From NCBI RefSeq assembly GCF_011881725.1, contig NZ_JAATUR010000010.1, positions 1 through 64,000 of the forward strand: a stretch of 64,000 nucleotides of DNA. Direction: 5' to 3'. The notes under the pieces are model-generated. The model was given only the letters and a program-made list of their open reading frames with translations. It was not told the origin of the DNA and searched no databases. The translations under genes were made by a program, and so were the position numbers. This DNA comes from Escherichia coli (GTDB lineage: Bacteria; Pseudomonadota; Gammaproteobacteria; Enterobacterales; Enterobacteriaceae). Below are positions 9,384 to 21,800 of the stretch, piece after piece. The stretch's first letter is position 1. Each line of letters starts with the position of its first letter.

Positions 9384-11459
9384 TTACTTCTTCATCTGCG
9401 ACAAAATCGTCCGGCACTGATTAGCCTCCCCTTCGGAAGGTGAGATCAGCGCCAGTAATGCCGCCGCTGGTGTCACCAACGTTGCCAGTGCCGCTGCAAC
9501 GGCACCACGGGCAATCAACGGTCCAGCTTTCACCCCAGCCTGCGGATTTTTAAACGTGCCACGCACATACAGCGGCGAACGCAGTGTGATAATCCGAATC
9601 CCTTTGCTCTCAGGATCAATCGTCAAATCGAGCTGTTCCGAAGCAAAACTTGCCGTGCCGGTAACATTAATCAACGCGTTCTCAGTATCAAAAGCAAAAA
9701 TCTGCGGACGCGCCACGCCGTTGGCAATATCCAGATTCGCCGCCGCACAATTTACCCTTACCTCATCGTCACCGAAAATCGCACCAACAATATAGTTACC
9801 GACGTTCAGCCCAACAATCTCCATCAGGTTGCGGCTCACCAGCCCGTCATTCATCAACAGTTTCAGGTTACCGTTGCTGTTGCCTAAAAGCGCCGCCACC
9901 GAGTTACCGCTACCGCGCAGTTCCGCGTCACCGTTCATTTCCCCCAGCGTCTTCTGCATCAGTTCCACATCCGGCATCAGTTCTTTCAGTTTCAGCCGAC
10001 GGGCCTGAATATCCGCCTGCCCTTGCATCGGTTTTTTATCGCCTTCCAGATGAATATTCGCCGCAATGCTGCCTCCCGCCATGCCAAATTTCAGCGGTTG
10101 CAGACGCAGGTCGGCGTTTTTGAGGATGATATGAGTAGAAAGATCGCTAATCGGCAGGCTGCTGCCATGCTCGATGCGCCGCCCTTTGAAACGGACATCG
10201 GCATCCATGACATCCCATTTATCGGTTTCGAAGCGGTCATAAGGCAGCACTTTGCCCGCAGGCTGCACGCTTTTTTCACCCTTCTTCTGTTCAGACCGTT
10301 TCGATTTTTCTGCACCTTTACCGGAATCAACGCCAATTAACGGCCCTAAATCTGCCAGCCGCAATTGCCGCGACTCAACGTCGCCTTCCAGTTTTGGCCG
10401 TGGCTTGCCAGTGGTGTAGACCAGTGAACCGTGAATATCACTATCACCAATGCGCCCGTTAAAACCGCGATAATCAAAAACCGACGATTTTTCAGTGTCG
10501 ATTTTTGCTACCAGACGACCATCGGTTTCAAACGGCGGGGTATCGGGCAGTAGAACGCCGGTCAGTTCATAAAGATCTCCCAACGAATCGCCGGAAAATT
10601 TAAGCCGTAAATCGACACCGCCCATCTTCATTGGGTCATTTACTACGCCATCAAAAGCGACGCGAGTATTCCCGGAGTGGAAATCAGCCTGTACCGGAAA
10701 CGGAGTCCCTTCGCCGCGCAGCGCCAGCATGCCGCCGATTTTACCTTTGCCCGTGAGTGGTTCGCCGTTATAGCGTCCCTGTGCCTTCAGGCCAAAAACG
10801 TAATCGCCCACTTTCTCTTTATCTGCGTTACCTTTCGATCCGGTAACTTCGCTAAATGGCAGTGGCTTGCCTAACGGATCGACAAAAATTTCCAGATCCG
10901 CTTTGCTTACTTTGTCATCAATGGCGATCCGCCCTTGATCGAACAGAATATTATCCAGCCGAAACGACCACGCCGACGGCTTTGTATTCGCGTCTTTGTT
11001 GTCATCATTAGCAAGATTAAACGTCCAGTTATTGTTCTTTTCGGAGAGACGAATCAGGCGCGCGTCGGGCTTTTCCAGCTTGATCCACGGCAGCCAGACC
11101 GTTTTGGTCAGCAACGCCAGCGGAGCCAGCGTCGCTTCTACCCGCGGCAAATGCACCATCGTCACCTCGGGAATATCTGGCGGGTTGCCAAGAATGATGT
11201 CTTCCGCATGTACATGAGGCCACGGCACCCAGCTGCGCCAGCCGGTTTCCTGTTTTTGCCGCTCCCACACCACGCCCAGATCGCCACGGATAGCGAACGG
11301 ACGATTCAACTCCGCAGAGACTTTCTGGTTGATGGTCGGTTTGAGTCGATTCCAGTCAAAAGTCGCAATCAAAATGATCGCCACGACGATCAACAACAAG
11401 AAAGCCCCTGAAATCGCGGCGGTTATTTTGCCTGCTTTGCTCATCGTTCGCTTCCTCAT
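9384..11459 (-). CDS. yhjG: AsmA-family inner membrane-anchored protein
   Basis: A 691-residue member of the AsmA/TamB-like group. One N-terminal membrane helix (about residues 12-33) is followed by a large periplasmic domain with the AsmA N-terminal region (TFDWNRLKPTINQKV) and the C-terminal AsmA-like repeat region (LPDTPP, GNYIVGAIFGDDEVRVNCA). AsmA-like proteins are linked to lipid traffic and outer membrane homeostasis. Two starts are equally plausible: ATG 11459 (after AGGAAG) and ATG 11444 (after GAGGAAG), giving 691 or 686 residues. It is followed on the same strand by nothing; pdeH lies 53 bp upstream and may share its transcript. Confidence 0.88.
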   Translation of the reverse strand: MRKRTMSKAGKITAAISGAFLLLIVVAIILIATFDWNRLKPTINQKVSAELNRPFAIRGDLGVVWERQKQETGWRSWVPWPHVHAEDIILGNPPDIPEVTMVHLPRVEATLAPLALLTKTVWLPWIKLEKPDARLIRLSEKNNNWTFNLANDDNKDANTKPSAWSFRLDNILFDQGRIAIDDKVSKADLEIFVDPLGKPLPFSEVTGSKGNADKEKVGDYVFGLKAQGRYNGEPLTGKGKIGGMLALRGEGTPFPVQADFHSGNTRVAFDGVVNDPMKMGGVDLRLKFSGDSLGDLYELTGVLLPDTPPFETDGRLVAKIDTEKSSVFDYRGFNGRIGDSDIHGSLVYTTGKPRPKLEGDVESRQLRLADLGPLIGVDSGKGAEKSKRSEQKKGEKSVQPAGKVLPYDRFETDKWDVMDADVRFKGRRIEHGSSLPISDLSTHIILKNADLRLQPLKFGMAGGSIAANIHLEGDKKPMQGQADIQARRLKLKELMPDVELMQKTLGEMNGDAELRGSGNSVAALLGNSNGNLKLLMNDGLVSRNLMEIVGLNVGNYIVGAIFGDDEVRVNCAAANLDIANGVARPQIFAFDTENALINVTGTASFASEQLDLTIDPESKGIRIITLRSPLYVRGTFKNPQAGVKAGPLIARGAVAAALATLVTPAAALLALISPSEGEANQCRTILSQMKK

Positions 11460-11512
11460 ATTCTTCCTGGGCCAGTCCTAAAGATAGTCCAGCCAGGCGG
11501 AAAATGAGGCGG

Positions 11513-12280
11513 TTACACCACCAGAGCTACCTTATCCAGCGTTTCCATCGGTGCCGGACGTGAAAGAAACCAGCCTTGTGCGGCGAATGCGGGGGAGTTC
11601 TGTACATCGCGCCACTCTTCCTGCGTTTCCACTCCCTCGACAATCACTCCGCGACAATAGCGATTCATCAAATGCAAAAGCTGTGAAAAGAGCGTGCGGC
11701 CCTCCGGCGACTGACGCAGCATCACAAACAGTTCGCGAGCGATTTTAATGTAGTCATAACGCACTTCACTGAGTGCGGAGAAATTTGCCATCCCGGTGCC
11801 AAAATCATCAAGCCATAGCGGACCAAATTCGCACATCGAGGCAAAGGTTGAATCTTTCGGCAGGCGGATATGTTCTACCAGTTCAAAACGCAGCCAGGGA
11901 AGACGGTCAATCTGACGCAAAATTTCCGGCTGCTGACGTAGGGCGAGAAGTGTCGGACCATCAATATTAACCGATGCCAGCAGACTATGTTCAACAAAGA
12001 AGACGGCTTTTTGCGCCAGCAAATCTATCTGTTCTTTCACCACATCCATACGATGTCTGATGGTGATTTCGGCAAAATAACGATCCGGCGGCAGTCGTTG
12101 CGAAGGATCCTCGGGATGAGTAACGACCGTCAATAGCTCCACGGCCATCAACCGACCGGATGTCTGATAAATCGGTTGCCAGGTGTAAGCTCGTTCGCAC
12201 TGCAACCAAAAACGTCGTTCCTGCAAGCTTTCGATACTTGCTTCAGGATGGCTTATTCGCTGAATAACCTGCCTTATCAT
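11513..12280 (-). CDS. pdeH: c-di-GMP phosphodiesterase PdeH (EAL domain)
   Basis: A 255-residue stand-alone EAL-domain enzyme that breaks down c-di-GMP and keeps its level low during motility. The key motifs are visible: the EAL-like MAVELL near residue 47, LDDFGTG near residue 162 and VEGVET near residue 217. There are no membrane or sensor segments. The start MIRQVIQ at 12280 gives the standard length; the frame remains open for 15 more codons. In K-12 the gene (also yhjH) is expressed with flagella, opposing the cyclases that drive curli and cellulose; the bcs operons are 6 kb away. The allele differs from K-12 at many positions by memory but all motifs are kept. Confidence 0.95.
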   Translation of the reverse strand: MIRQVIQRISHPEASIESLQERRFWLQCERAYTWQPIYQTSGRLMAVELLTVVTHPEDPSQRLPPDRYFAEITIRHRMDVVKEQIDLLAQKAVFFVEHSLLASVNIDGPTLLALRQQPEILRQIDRLPWLRFELVEHIRLPKDSTFASMCEFGPLWLDDFGTGMANFSALSEVRYDYIKIARELFVMLRQSPEGRTLFSQLLHLMNRYCRGVIVEGVETQEEWRDVQNSPAFAAQGWFLSRPAPMETLDKVALVV

Positions 12281-12512
12281 CGAAGATGTCCTGTGTTTAA
12301 AAGTGATGCTGCCCGGACTCGACAAATGTTATCGGCGCACAACGCCAGAACTTTACCGCCCGATGCGGCTAAATTTGCCTGTCCTGCGGCGAAATCTTCC
12401 AGGAATACGTTCTGGCTCAAAAAAATAATGGAACGGCGTTTTAATATAGTTGACCAGCAAACCACCACAGCGCAAACTAACGCTAATTTTTTTACAGATC
12501 AGGTTCACGACT

Positions 12513-13442
12513 ATGTCCAAAAAGATTGCCGTGATTGGCGAATGCATGATTGAGCTTTCCGAGAAAGGCGCGGACGTTAAGCGCGGTTTCGGCGGCGATA
12601 CCCTGAACACTTCCGTCTATATCGCCCGTCAGGTCGATCCTGCGGCATTAACCGTTCATTACGTAACGGCGCTGGGAACGGACAGTTTTAGCCAGCAAAT
12701 GCTGGACGCCTGGCACGGCGAGAACGTTGATACTTCCCTGACCCAACGGATGGAAAACCGCCTTCCGGGCCTTTACTACATTGAAACCGATGACACTGGC
12801 GAACGTACCTTTTACTACTGGCGTAACGAAGCCGCGGCCAAATTCTGGCTGGAGAGCGAGCAGTCAGCGGCGATTTGCGAAGAGCTGGCGAATTTCGATT
12901 ACCTTTACCTTAGCGGGATTAGCCTGGCGATCTTAAGCCCGACCAGCCGCGAAAAGCTGCTTTCCCTGCTGCGCGAATGCCGCGCCAACGGCGGAAAAGT
13001 GATTTTCGACAATAACTATCGTCCGCGCCTGTGGGCCAGCAAAGAAGAGACACAGCAGGTGTACCAGCAAATGCTGGAATGCACGGATATCGCCTTCCTG
13101 ACGCTGGACGACGAAGACGCCCTGTGGGGCCAACAGCCGGTGGAAGACGTCATTGCGCGCACCCATAACGCGGGCGTGAAAGAAGTCGTGGTAAAACGCG
13201 GGGCAGATTCTTGCCTGGTGTCCATTGCGGGTGAAGCGTTAGTTGATGTTCCGGCGGTGAAACTGCCGAAAGAGAAAGTGATCGACACCACCGCAGCAGG
13301 TGACTCTTTCAGTGCCGGTTATCTGGCGGTACGTCTGACTGGCGGTAGCGCGGAAGATGCCGCGAAACGTGGGCATTTGACTGCAAGTACCGTTATTCAG
13401 TATCGCGGCGCGATTATCCCGCGTGAGGCAATGCCAGCGTAA
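12513..13442 (+). CDS. kdgK: 2-keto-3-deoxygluconate kinase
   Basis: A 309-residue PfkB-family sugar kinase that phosphorylates 2-keto-3-deoxygluconate to KDPG, feeding hexuronate breakdown into the Entner-Doudoroff split. The N-terminal GGDTLN glycine motif and the C-terminal PfkB signature DTTAAGDSFSAGYL (about residues 250-263, with the catalytic Asp in AAGDS) are both present. The start MSKKIAVIGE at 12513 gives the standard length; the open frame to 12450 is spurious. The gene stands alone between pdeH and yhjJ. KdgR would be the expected repressor, but I did not identify a clear operator. Confidence 0.97.
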   Translation: MSKKIAVIGECMIELSEKGADVKRGFGGDTLNTSVYIARQVDPAALTVHYVTALGTDSFSQQMLDAWHGENVDTSLTQRMENRLPGLYYIETDDTGERTFYYWRNEAAAKFWLESEQSAAICEELANFDYLYLSGISLAILSPTSREKLLSLLRECRANGGKVIFDNNYRPRLWASKEETQQVYQQMLECTDIAFLTLDDEDALWGQQPVEDVIARTHNAGVKEVVVKRGADSCLVSIAGEALVDVPAVKLPKEKVIDTTAAGDSFSAGYLAVRLTGGSAEDAAKRGHLTASTVIQYRGAIIPREAMPA

Positions 13443-13460
13443 AAACAGCATATGAAAAAA

Positions 13461-13490
13461 GCTGGATAACGTGTTACTCCTCTATCCAGC
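13461..13490 (+). terminator. Hairpin after kdgK
   Basis: GCTGGATA and TATCCAGC pair across a 14-nt loop 19 bp after the kdgK stop. A likely transcript end for kdgK, though the stem is modest and the T tract poor. Confidence 0.55.
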
Positions 13491-13502
13491 TCCTCCATAA
13501 AC

Positions 13503-13536
13503 GCCTGATGGTTGTGTTAATTCATTACCATCAGGC
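13503..13536 (-). terminator. Hairpin after yhjJ
   Basis: GCCTGATGGT and ACCATCAGGC form a 10-bp stem with a 14-nt loop, 10 bp beyond the yhjJ stop on the minus strand. Probable transcript end for yhjJ. Confidence 0.55.
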
Positions 13537-13546
13537 AGACACGATA

Positions 13547-15043
13547 TTACTGTGCAGGTGGAATATCCGTCACTTCAGGATGTACGTCGTCCGCGGCGAC
13601 AGAGGTAGCTGCCGCCGTAGTAGATGGGGCCATGATTTGATCCCAGGCCGCCTGCAACGCTTTCATGTTAAATTCCGGCTCGCCTTTCGGCTGCAGCAGA
13701 ATTAACGCCATATCGTTCGACAACTGCTGGCGCAGATCCTGATTTAACATCTCTACCGTCAGACTATTAAGGAAATCCTGGCGCAATTTCTGATATTGCT
13801 CCGGCGCGATATCGACGACCTGATTTTGCAACGAACGCATCCGCTGGCCCATCAGAATATCGGTATCAGCTCGCGCATAGGCGGCAAACAGTTTCTGCAG
13901 CTCCAGTTTCTTTTGCGCCACTAACGCATTGAACTCTTCTTCCGGCAGACCTTTATCGCGAACCTTCGCCAGTTCACGCGCCACCAGATTAAGGTTGCTG
14001 TTCAGCTTGTCATTTGGTGACTCGATGTTGATGGCACACTGCGCACGCAGATACAGCACACGGCAATCAAATCCAAGACCGATGTCTTTGTTGTTATTAG
14101 CGCTTATCGCTTGTTGAACGTGCCAGAACAACGCCTCACGGGCCAGGTCCGCACGCCAGTAGCGCAGCAGTGCCGCTGATTCACGAATCGGTTGCCACGG
14201 CGTGTCCCACATGATGGATAACCGGTCCTGACGCACTGCGTCAGTCATAATACTCACCGCTTCCGCACGCAGCGGAGAAAGCGTCGGTACTGGAGCCGGT
14301 GTTTCACGTTTGCCTTTCAGTTCACCAAAGGTTTTGTTGATTTGGTCGACAACCGAGCGCGCATCAACGTTCCCCACCACCAGCAGCGTCATTGCATCCG
14401 GGGTGTACCATTTCTGGTAGAACTCTTTAATCTTTTCCGCTTCTACGGGTTGTTTCAGCGGATCGGCAGGATCGTGGCCTAACAAGGTTGATCCTTTCAG
14501 ACGATAACGCCACCAGCCCTCTTTGGTATCAGCAGGCCAGGTTGCCACCATATCCTGACTTTGCAGCGCATGATTGATGGTTTCTGGCGTGATGGTCAGT
14601 TTGCCTGTGGCATTTGCCAGATAAGAGAGCGCTTCTTTCAGCAAGTCGTTACGGCTATTGGGCAAACTCAGATTAAACAGCGTGGTGTCATAAGAGACAA
14701 TTACCGGCGGCATCGGGCGCTTAGGGTCGATCCCCTGTTGCCACAATGAACGCGCCTGTGCTGCTTCAAGGCCTCCGCTTTGCGTTAATGCAATACGAGG
14801 GATGGCGTGACTGTAACCGCTTTGTTGTGTACTTTCGGCGAGCGAACCGGTATTAACCAGCAGGCGAATTTCAACACGATCGCTCGGACGCTGAGGCGTG
14901 GTCAGCACTTGCCACTGTAAACCGTTGGAAAGCGTCCCCTGTTGCCATGCTGGATCAGGCTGGAGCGCATCTGCCTGCACATAGCCAGCAGTGGCCATCA
15001 TCAGCAAACCGCCCGCTAAAAGTCGAATTTTTGTGCCCTGCAT
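13547..15043 (-). CDS. yhjJ: Periplasmic M16-family peptidase homologue, catalytic motif missing
   Basis: A 498-residue exported protein with a clear signal peptide (residues 1-24, ending VQA). It has two M16 (pitrilysin/insulinase-like) halves: residues about 40-190 and a C-terminal half with the typical WYTPDAMTLLVVGNVD segment. The zinc motif HXXEH expected in the first half is not there; the aligned stretch reads SGYSHAIPRI. It is therefore probably not an active metalloprotease and may act as a scaffold or chaperone-like protein. It lies between kdgK and dctA, with its own hairpin downstream. Function is unknown. Confidence 0.88.
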   Translation of the reverse strand: MQGTKIRLLAGGLLMMATAGYVQADALQPDPAWQQGTLSNGLQWQVLTTPQRPSDRVEIRLLVNTGSLAESTQQSGYSHAIPRIALTQSGGLEAAQARSLWQQGIDPKRPMPPVIVSYDTTLFNLSLPNSRNDLLKEALSYLANATGKLTITPETINHALQSQDMVATWPADTKEGWWRYRLKGSTLLGHDPADPLKQPVEAEKIKEFYQKWYTPDAMTLLVVGNVDARSVVDQINKTFGELKGKRETPAPVPTLSPLRAEAVSIMTDAVRQDRLSIMWDTPWQPIRESAALLRYWRADLAREALFWHVQQAISANNNKDIGLGFDCRVLYLRAQCAINIESPNDKLNSNLNLVARELAKVRDKGLPEEEFNALVAQKKLELQKLFAAYARADTDILMGQRMRSLQNQVVDIAPEQYQKLRQDFLNSLTVEMLNQDLRQQLSNDMALILLQPKGEPEFNMKALQAAWDQIMAPSTTAAATSVAADDVHPEVTDIPPAQ

Positions 15044-15221
15044 GTGAACCCCTGATCAACTATCCTGGTAATAAAAAACTGCCCGTTTCGGTCAGTCTAA
15101 ATGACATTAAAAACACTTCGTGTTAGACCGCAAAAACACGAAAATGTCACGGAAGAAGTAAAATAAACCTGAACTCACCCAGGTGGTAAGTTCAGGCACA
15201 GGGGGCAATTATGCGCAAACA

Positions 15222-15247
15222 CCCGCACTCGGGGAAGGGAGTGCGGG
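15222..15247 (-). terminator. Terminator after dctA
   Basis: CCCGCACTC and GAGTGCGGG form a 9-bp GC-rich stem with an 8-nt loop, 15 bp beyond the dctA stop on the minus strand. Reading that strand, T-rich sequence is limited but the stem is strong. Confidence 0.7.
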
Positions 15248-15261
15248 CATAAGAGGTGAGA

Positions 15262-16602
<1,341 letters not shown>

Positions 16603-16729
16603 TTAAAATAACACCCAGACAACATCACAGAAATGTACCTGGATCATAATTGAAACAAAAAGGTTAAAAAATTTGAGCTGGCTCGCACAAACCAGCACTT
16701 TTTAAAGTTTTGTAATCAATTTGTGGTAA

Positions 16730-18718
16730 CTACTTTTCTTCCAGGTAACTCTCTTCGAATATTTCAATAGGGAGGGGACGTGCAAAAAGGAAGCCCTGAG
16801 CGATACCAACGCCAGCTTTTGCCAACCATTCGCGTTGCGCTTCTGTCTCCACGCCTTCGGCAATGATTTGCAGATTCAGGCTTTGCGCCAGCATGATAAT
16901 TGCAGCAATCATGCTGCTATCTTCCGGCAATCCTTCAACAAACATTTTGTCGATTTTTAGCACGTCGATTGGCAACGATTTCATATGCTGCAGCTGACGC
17001 AACCCCGCATAGCCCATGCCAAAATCATCCAGCGCTACCTGCACTCCGGCGTTGCGCAGCGGGCGAAGGATTGCCACCGCCGCTTGAGGGTCATCAATGC
17101 GTCGGCTTTCTGTCACCTCAAGTATCAGCGTTCCTGGCTGAACACGATAGCGCGTTAGCAGTTCCAGCATATCTGGCACCATATTCGGGTGCAGAAGCTG
17201 TAAGGCAGAGAGATTCACCGACAGCGGCAGCATAATGCCGCGCTCCTGCCAGGCGGCAAGCAGTCGGCATGACTCTTCCAGCACCCAGTGACCGACTGTA
17301 ACCATCAGTCCACAAGACTCAATACGATCAATAAACCCATCCGGTAGGTCCCAACTCCCATCCGGTTGCTGGATACGCAATAACACTTCCGCGCTGACTA
17401 ATTTGCCGCTGGTCATCTCGACTTGTGGTTGTAACCAAATCGCAAATTGATGATTTTCAAGCGCATTAAGGATATCGCTCTCTTCTGTCAGCCGCTGTTG
17501 AGCAGCTTCCATCTGCTGCGGATCATAGAACTGAATCTGATTCTTCCCTTTATGACGAGCAGTAAACGCCGCAGAAATAGCACGACCATAAAGTTGTTCG
17601 GCGGTGATATCGCCATAGAACATCGCCACGCCAATGCTACAGTGTGGACGCAGTTGGATGCGATCAATTGGCAAACGCTCGCTCATGATAGTGAGCACCT
17701 GCTGACCTAAAGTAATAGCGTGCCACGGTTCCTGCACACCGTTGGCGATAACAGCGAAGTCATAGCCACTGACCTGCGCGAGGATCATGCGCGGCGACAG
17801 CACCGATTTGAGTTTTTCCACCAGAGTCAGTAGCAGGATTTCGCGCTGCGCCTCTTTCAGCACACCGGCGGTGTCACGCAGGGTTTCACAGGTGATAATC
17901 ATCAGCGCAGTCGTCTGTTTACGCCTCACCACCTGTTCCAGCATCTCCATCAGCAAGGCTTTGTTTGGCAAGTCCGACACCGGGAAGCGCATCGCGTTTT
18001 CGATCTGCTCTTCATAATGGCGCTGCAACAGTTGCTGGTTAAGGTTATAACTGCGCACCAGCATTCCTATTTCATCGTCCTGATGCAGGCGCGGTAGTGC
18101 CAGTTGATGACCAACAAGTTCCTGGGGTGGAATGGAGTTTAGTTCGCGGGCGATATTACGTAACGGATGCAAAATCAGTCGGTTAATGCACCAACTAATC
18201 GCTACCGTCAATATTAACGATAAAAGTAAGTAAATGGTCACTAACGTTGAGAGGGTGCTCATCACGAACTTATACATGCGGAAGGAATCCGCCTGTAACA
18301 CCAGATAAGCAATTGGCTGCGGATTTGCCGGACGTTCCAGCGAGTAGACGCCCAACGAGATTTGAACAGGTAGCTCAAACAGGCGAGTGACCATTACCGG
18401 TACCGGGCGTTCAGGGATAAAACTCTTACGCAGCGCCTGAAACTGATTAGGCAGCACCACATCGGCGCGGCTGACCACGCCTGCCGGTTTAATGCTGGCA
18501 AGAATAGCTTCCGCTTCGGGAATATCGCCTTTCAAAATGGCAGAAGATAAAGGTTCGCGGACAGAGCGAGCAATGCTTTCCAGTTGCGTAGCCGTGTTAT
18601 AGCGATTCTGCTGTACCAGGTGGAACAGCAAAACGGTGCAAAAAACAAAGACAAACACCAGGACAACGGCTGCCACCATTGCCATCTGCTTGATTGTTAA
18701 CGAACGACTAACGCGCAA
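16730..18718 (-). CDS. pdeK: GGDEF-EAL protein PdeK (c-di-GMP phosphodiesterase-like)
   Basis: A membrane-bound signalling protein also called yhjK. Two membrane helices flank a periplasmic domain of about 120 residues and lead into a HAMP-like segment. A degenerate GGDEF domain follows (the site reads SGYDF, so no cyclase activity is expected). The C-terminal EAL domain keeps EVLLR, LDDFGMG and EGVET. I chose the TTG at 18718, which follows GGGGGGAGA at good spacing and gives 662 residues; the frame is open up to 18859 without ribosome-site support. Its position 83 bp downstream of bcsC on the same strand suggests a role in local c-di-GMP control of cellulose, which is inference. Confidence 0.9.
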   Translation of the reverse strand: MRVSRSLTIKQMAMVAAVVLVFVFVFCTVLLFHLVQQNRYNTATQLESIARSVREPLSSAILKGDIPEAEAILASIKPAGVVSRADVVLPNQFQALRKSFIPERPVPVMVTRLFELPVQISLGVYSLERPANPQPIAYLVLQADSFRMYKFVMSTLSTLVTIYLLLSLILTVAISWCINRLILHPLRNIARELNSIPPQELVGHQLALPRLHQDDEIGMLVRSYNLNQQLLQRHYEEQIENAMRFPVSDLPNKALLMEMLEQVVRRKQTTALMIITCETLRDTAGVLKEAQREILLLTLVEKLKSVLSPRMILAQVSGYDFAVIANGVQEPWHAITLGQQVLTIMSERLPIDRIQLRPHCSIGVAMFYGDITAEQLYGRAISAAFTARHKGKNQIQFYDPQQMEAAQQRLTEESDILNALENHQFAIWLQPQVEMTSGKLVSAEVLLRIQQPDGSWDLPDGFIDRIESCGLMVTVGHWVLEESCRLLAAWQERGIMLPLSVNLSALQLLHPNMVPDMLELLTRYRVQPGTLILEVTESRRIDDPQAAVAILRPLRNAGVQVALDDFGMGYAGLRQLQHMKSLPIDVLKIDKMFVEGLPEDSSMIAAIIMLAQSLNLQIIAEGVETEAQREWLAKAGVGIAQGFLFARPLPIEIFEESYLEEK

Positions 18719-18801
18719 ATTATCTCTCCCCCCGGAAATCCCAGACTGCCGCCCGAGTATACCCGATCGCAGCGGCATTAAGAGAGGCGCTATCTGAAAA
18801 C

Positions 18802-21800
18802 TTACCAGTCGGCGTAAGGTACCAGCGGCTGTGGCGGTAAATCCATATCTCCCTGCCATCCGGCGGCAGAATACCGCACGTAGAGCAGGAAATGGCTTGG
18901 CGCATAATCTTTCGCCTGCTGGATATCAATTGCCGTGCCGACAAACCAGTTGGATGTGACGCGGCGTTCAAGTAATGCCCGCGCCGTGTAGCCAAAGCCC
19001 TGACTGCTGCCGCCATCGTTGGATTGCCGCGCAGCTTCTTCCCGCCAGTCGGTCGGGATCAGATTCATCAGCGGATAACGCGGCATGGTTTTGGTTCGCG
19101 AATGCGACCATGAACCAGACGCCCCCAGCTCCCACGACCAGTTTTCCGTGCGCTCACGCCACATCACCGGTATGGCAAACGACAGATATTCCTGCGGGCT
19201 GTAGTAGCCACCCTGACCAAGTGAGTACCCACTCAGGTCTTTGTCGTAATGCCAGATCATATTATTCAGGCCGATGGTGACGCGGCGATTGTTCTGGTTG
19301 ATGACCTTATAGTAATAGCCCGTCATCCAGCGCACGCGCCAGTTATCTTCGACATTTTTACCGGTTAACTGGTCGCCGCTAAGCGATGCCCAAACGCCGT
19401 TTGCCTCGCCTTTATCATAGCTCAGGCTTAACCCCACACCATCGGCACGTACGCCGCCCCATTTTTTCCCGGTATTGCTCGGGGAGTCTTTTTGCCCGCC
19501 AAAGGCCAGCAAAGAACTGGAGATAGGTCGACGGTGGGCGTTAACGGTGTAACCAAGCGGCCCGATATCATCGCTATAACTGACGCCGCCGACCACATCC
19601 ACGACATTGAAGCCCATCGGTGTGGTGCCGATATCCCAACTCCAGACGTCATTTCGCCAGCCGACCGCCACGCTTGCGCCAGAGTCCGACTGGCTGCGAT
19701 TGCCGCTACAGTCCTGCAATGTACAGGTACCCCAGTTGTCATCCCATTTACCATCGGCATTAGTGGAGAAACTGCCGACATTCATATTGACGAAATCACT
19801 GCGAAAGAACATCCGCCCGTCAGAATACGGCGCATCCACCTGCAACATGGTAGTGTGCGCTTTCAGATCGGAGTAACCACCGGTGCCGCTCGAACCCCAG
19901 TAATCGTGCTCGAGGGTGACGTTAAGATCCTGCTGGCGGTAGAGATCTGCCGCATCGCTACGTACGCCGCGTTTCAGCCAGTCATCTTTCTCGTCGTTGC
20001 GCGTCAGTCGGGTAAAGGTGTCGTTATCCTGCGGACGCGTCGTGGTCACACCGGATGCGACCATCGCGTCTTTGTAGGTTTCCAGCGCCTGCGTTGGATC
20101 GCCCGCCTGCGCTTCAAACTTCGCACCGTCGCGCAGTACCATCGCGCTTTCCATCGACGGCTGCTGGGATTTTGCCTGCGGGATCAGCTTGTTAAATGTC
20201 TGCTGCGCCGCTGCGGTATCGCCAAGCTGCGTCTGGGCCAACGCCACGCGCCGCTGAGTGTTCAGTGAAGCGTTATCGGTGGCGGGCAGTTTCGCCAGCT
20301 GGCTACGTGCCGCCGCTTTATCGCCTGCGGCAATGTCCACCTCCGTCAGCCCAAGAATGGCATCGGCGTTAGTTGGCTCCCGCGTCAGGACATTCTGATA
20401 TGCAGTGCGAGCGGCGGTGTAATCACGTCGTTGTTGCGCCCAGTCAGCCAGCGTGAGGTCAATACGCGTGGAAGGTGGTTGCTGGCGTAGCATCGCTTCC
20501 GCTTCAGCTTCTTTGCCGCTTTCTCGCAGGCGATTAGCGGTTTCCAGCACCTGATCGCTTTGCAGTCGATTAACCAGCTCCTGAATATTGCTGTTCCACT
20601 GCGCGCGCGGCAGGCTGTTGATATGCGCCAGCGCCGCTCTGTCCTGGTCATGACCAGAGAGATACAGCCCGTAAGCGTAAACCTGCTCAGGGTCGTTCGG
20701 CTTCTGCTGTGCCAGATTGCGCATTAACGTATCAGCCTGGCTGCGTTGTCCGGCCTGCCAGAGATCCTGTGAAAGTCGGTAAGTAATCCATACGCTGCCG
20801 GGGTCCAGCGCCAGTCGTTGCCGCTGAAGTGCTGCCGCCTGCGCCCATTTGCCCTGGTTTTCCAGTGCCTCTGCCTGCTGTGCCAGACGGTCGTTTTGCA
20901 GGCTGCGTTCGATATCATCAATGCTACGCCGCTGACTGGCAGAGAGCGAGGCAATAAACGCTTCAGCTTTTTCTGGCGATTGCTGGCGGTAAATATTTGC
21001 CAACCCGCGCACGGCGTTAGTGTTGCCGCTGTCCATACGCAAGGTCTGCTGATAATAACGTTCGGCGGCGGGATAATCTTTTCGCGCCATCGCCACATCG
21101 CCCAGCCCCAGCACTGCATAACTGTCGGTGTTATCGACGCTACGCGCCTGCTGGAACAGCCGTTCTGCCCGGTCGGGATTATTGGCTTTCAGCGCAGCAT
21201 CGCCCTGCTGGATCGCCAGCCAGTAGCGGTTCACTTTCAGCAGACTATTCCATTTGTCGTTGTTACTACTGTGCGGGTCCAGTGCGAGGGCTTTTTCCAG
21301 ATTCACCACCGCATTGGCGCGATCGCCTTTCTGGGAATACGCCTGGCCCAGCGCCCCCAGAGCTTCACTGTCTTTCGGGTTCGCCCGCACCGCCTGTTGC
21401 AGTTCGGGAATGGCTTTACCCGCCATGCCAGAGTCCACCGCCGCTAAACCTTGCGCACGGGCGCGGAAAGCGGGATCGGCCAGTTGTTTTTGTTGTTCTG
21501 CCAGTTGCGATTGCGCAGCCGCTACGCTATCGCCATCGCTAAAGATAGAGAGATATTTTTTCAGCGCCTGCACGCTGGCATCGCTGACAGGCATGTCTTT
21601 AATCTGCCCGTACCAGATTTTAGAGGCCCCTTCGCGCCCGGCGTTCGATTTCGCCATCTGCTCCAGCACGGCAAAACCTTCATCACGGCGATCGCTACTA
21701 AACAGCAATAGCGCCAGATTGTTTTGCAGGCCCGTATTTCCCGGCGTATCCGCATTGATGCGTTTTAGCTGATTAATCGCTTCGCCACGGCGAGCCGGAA

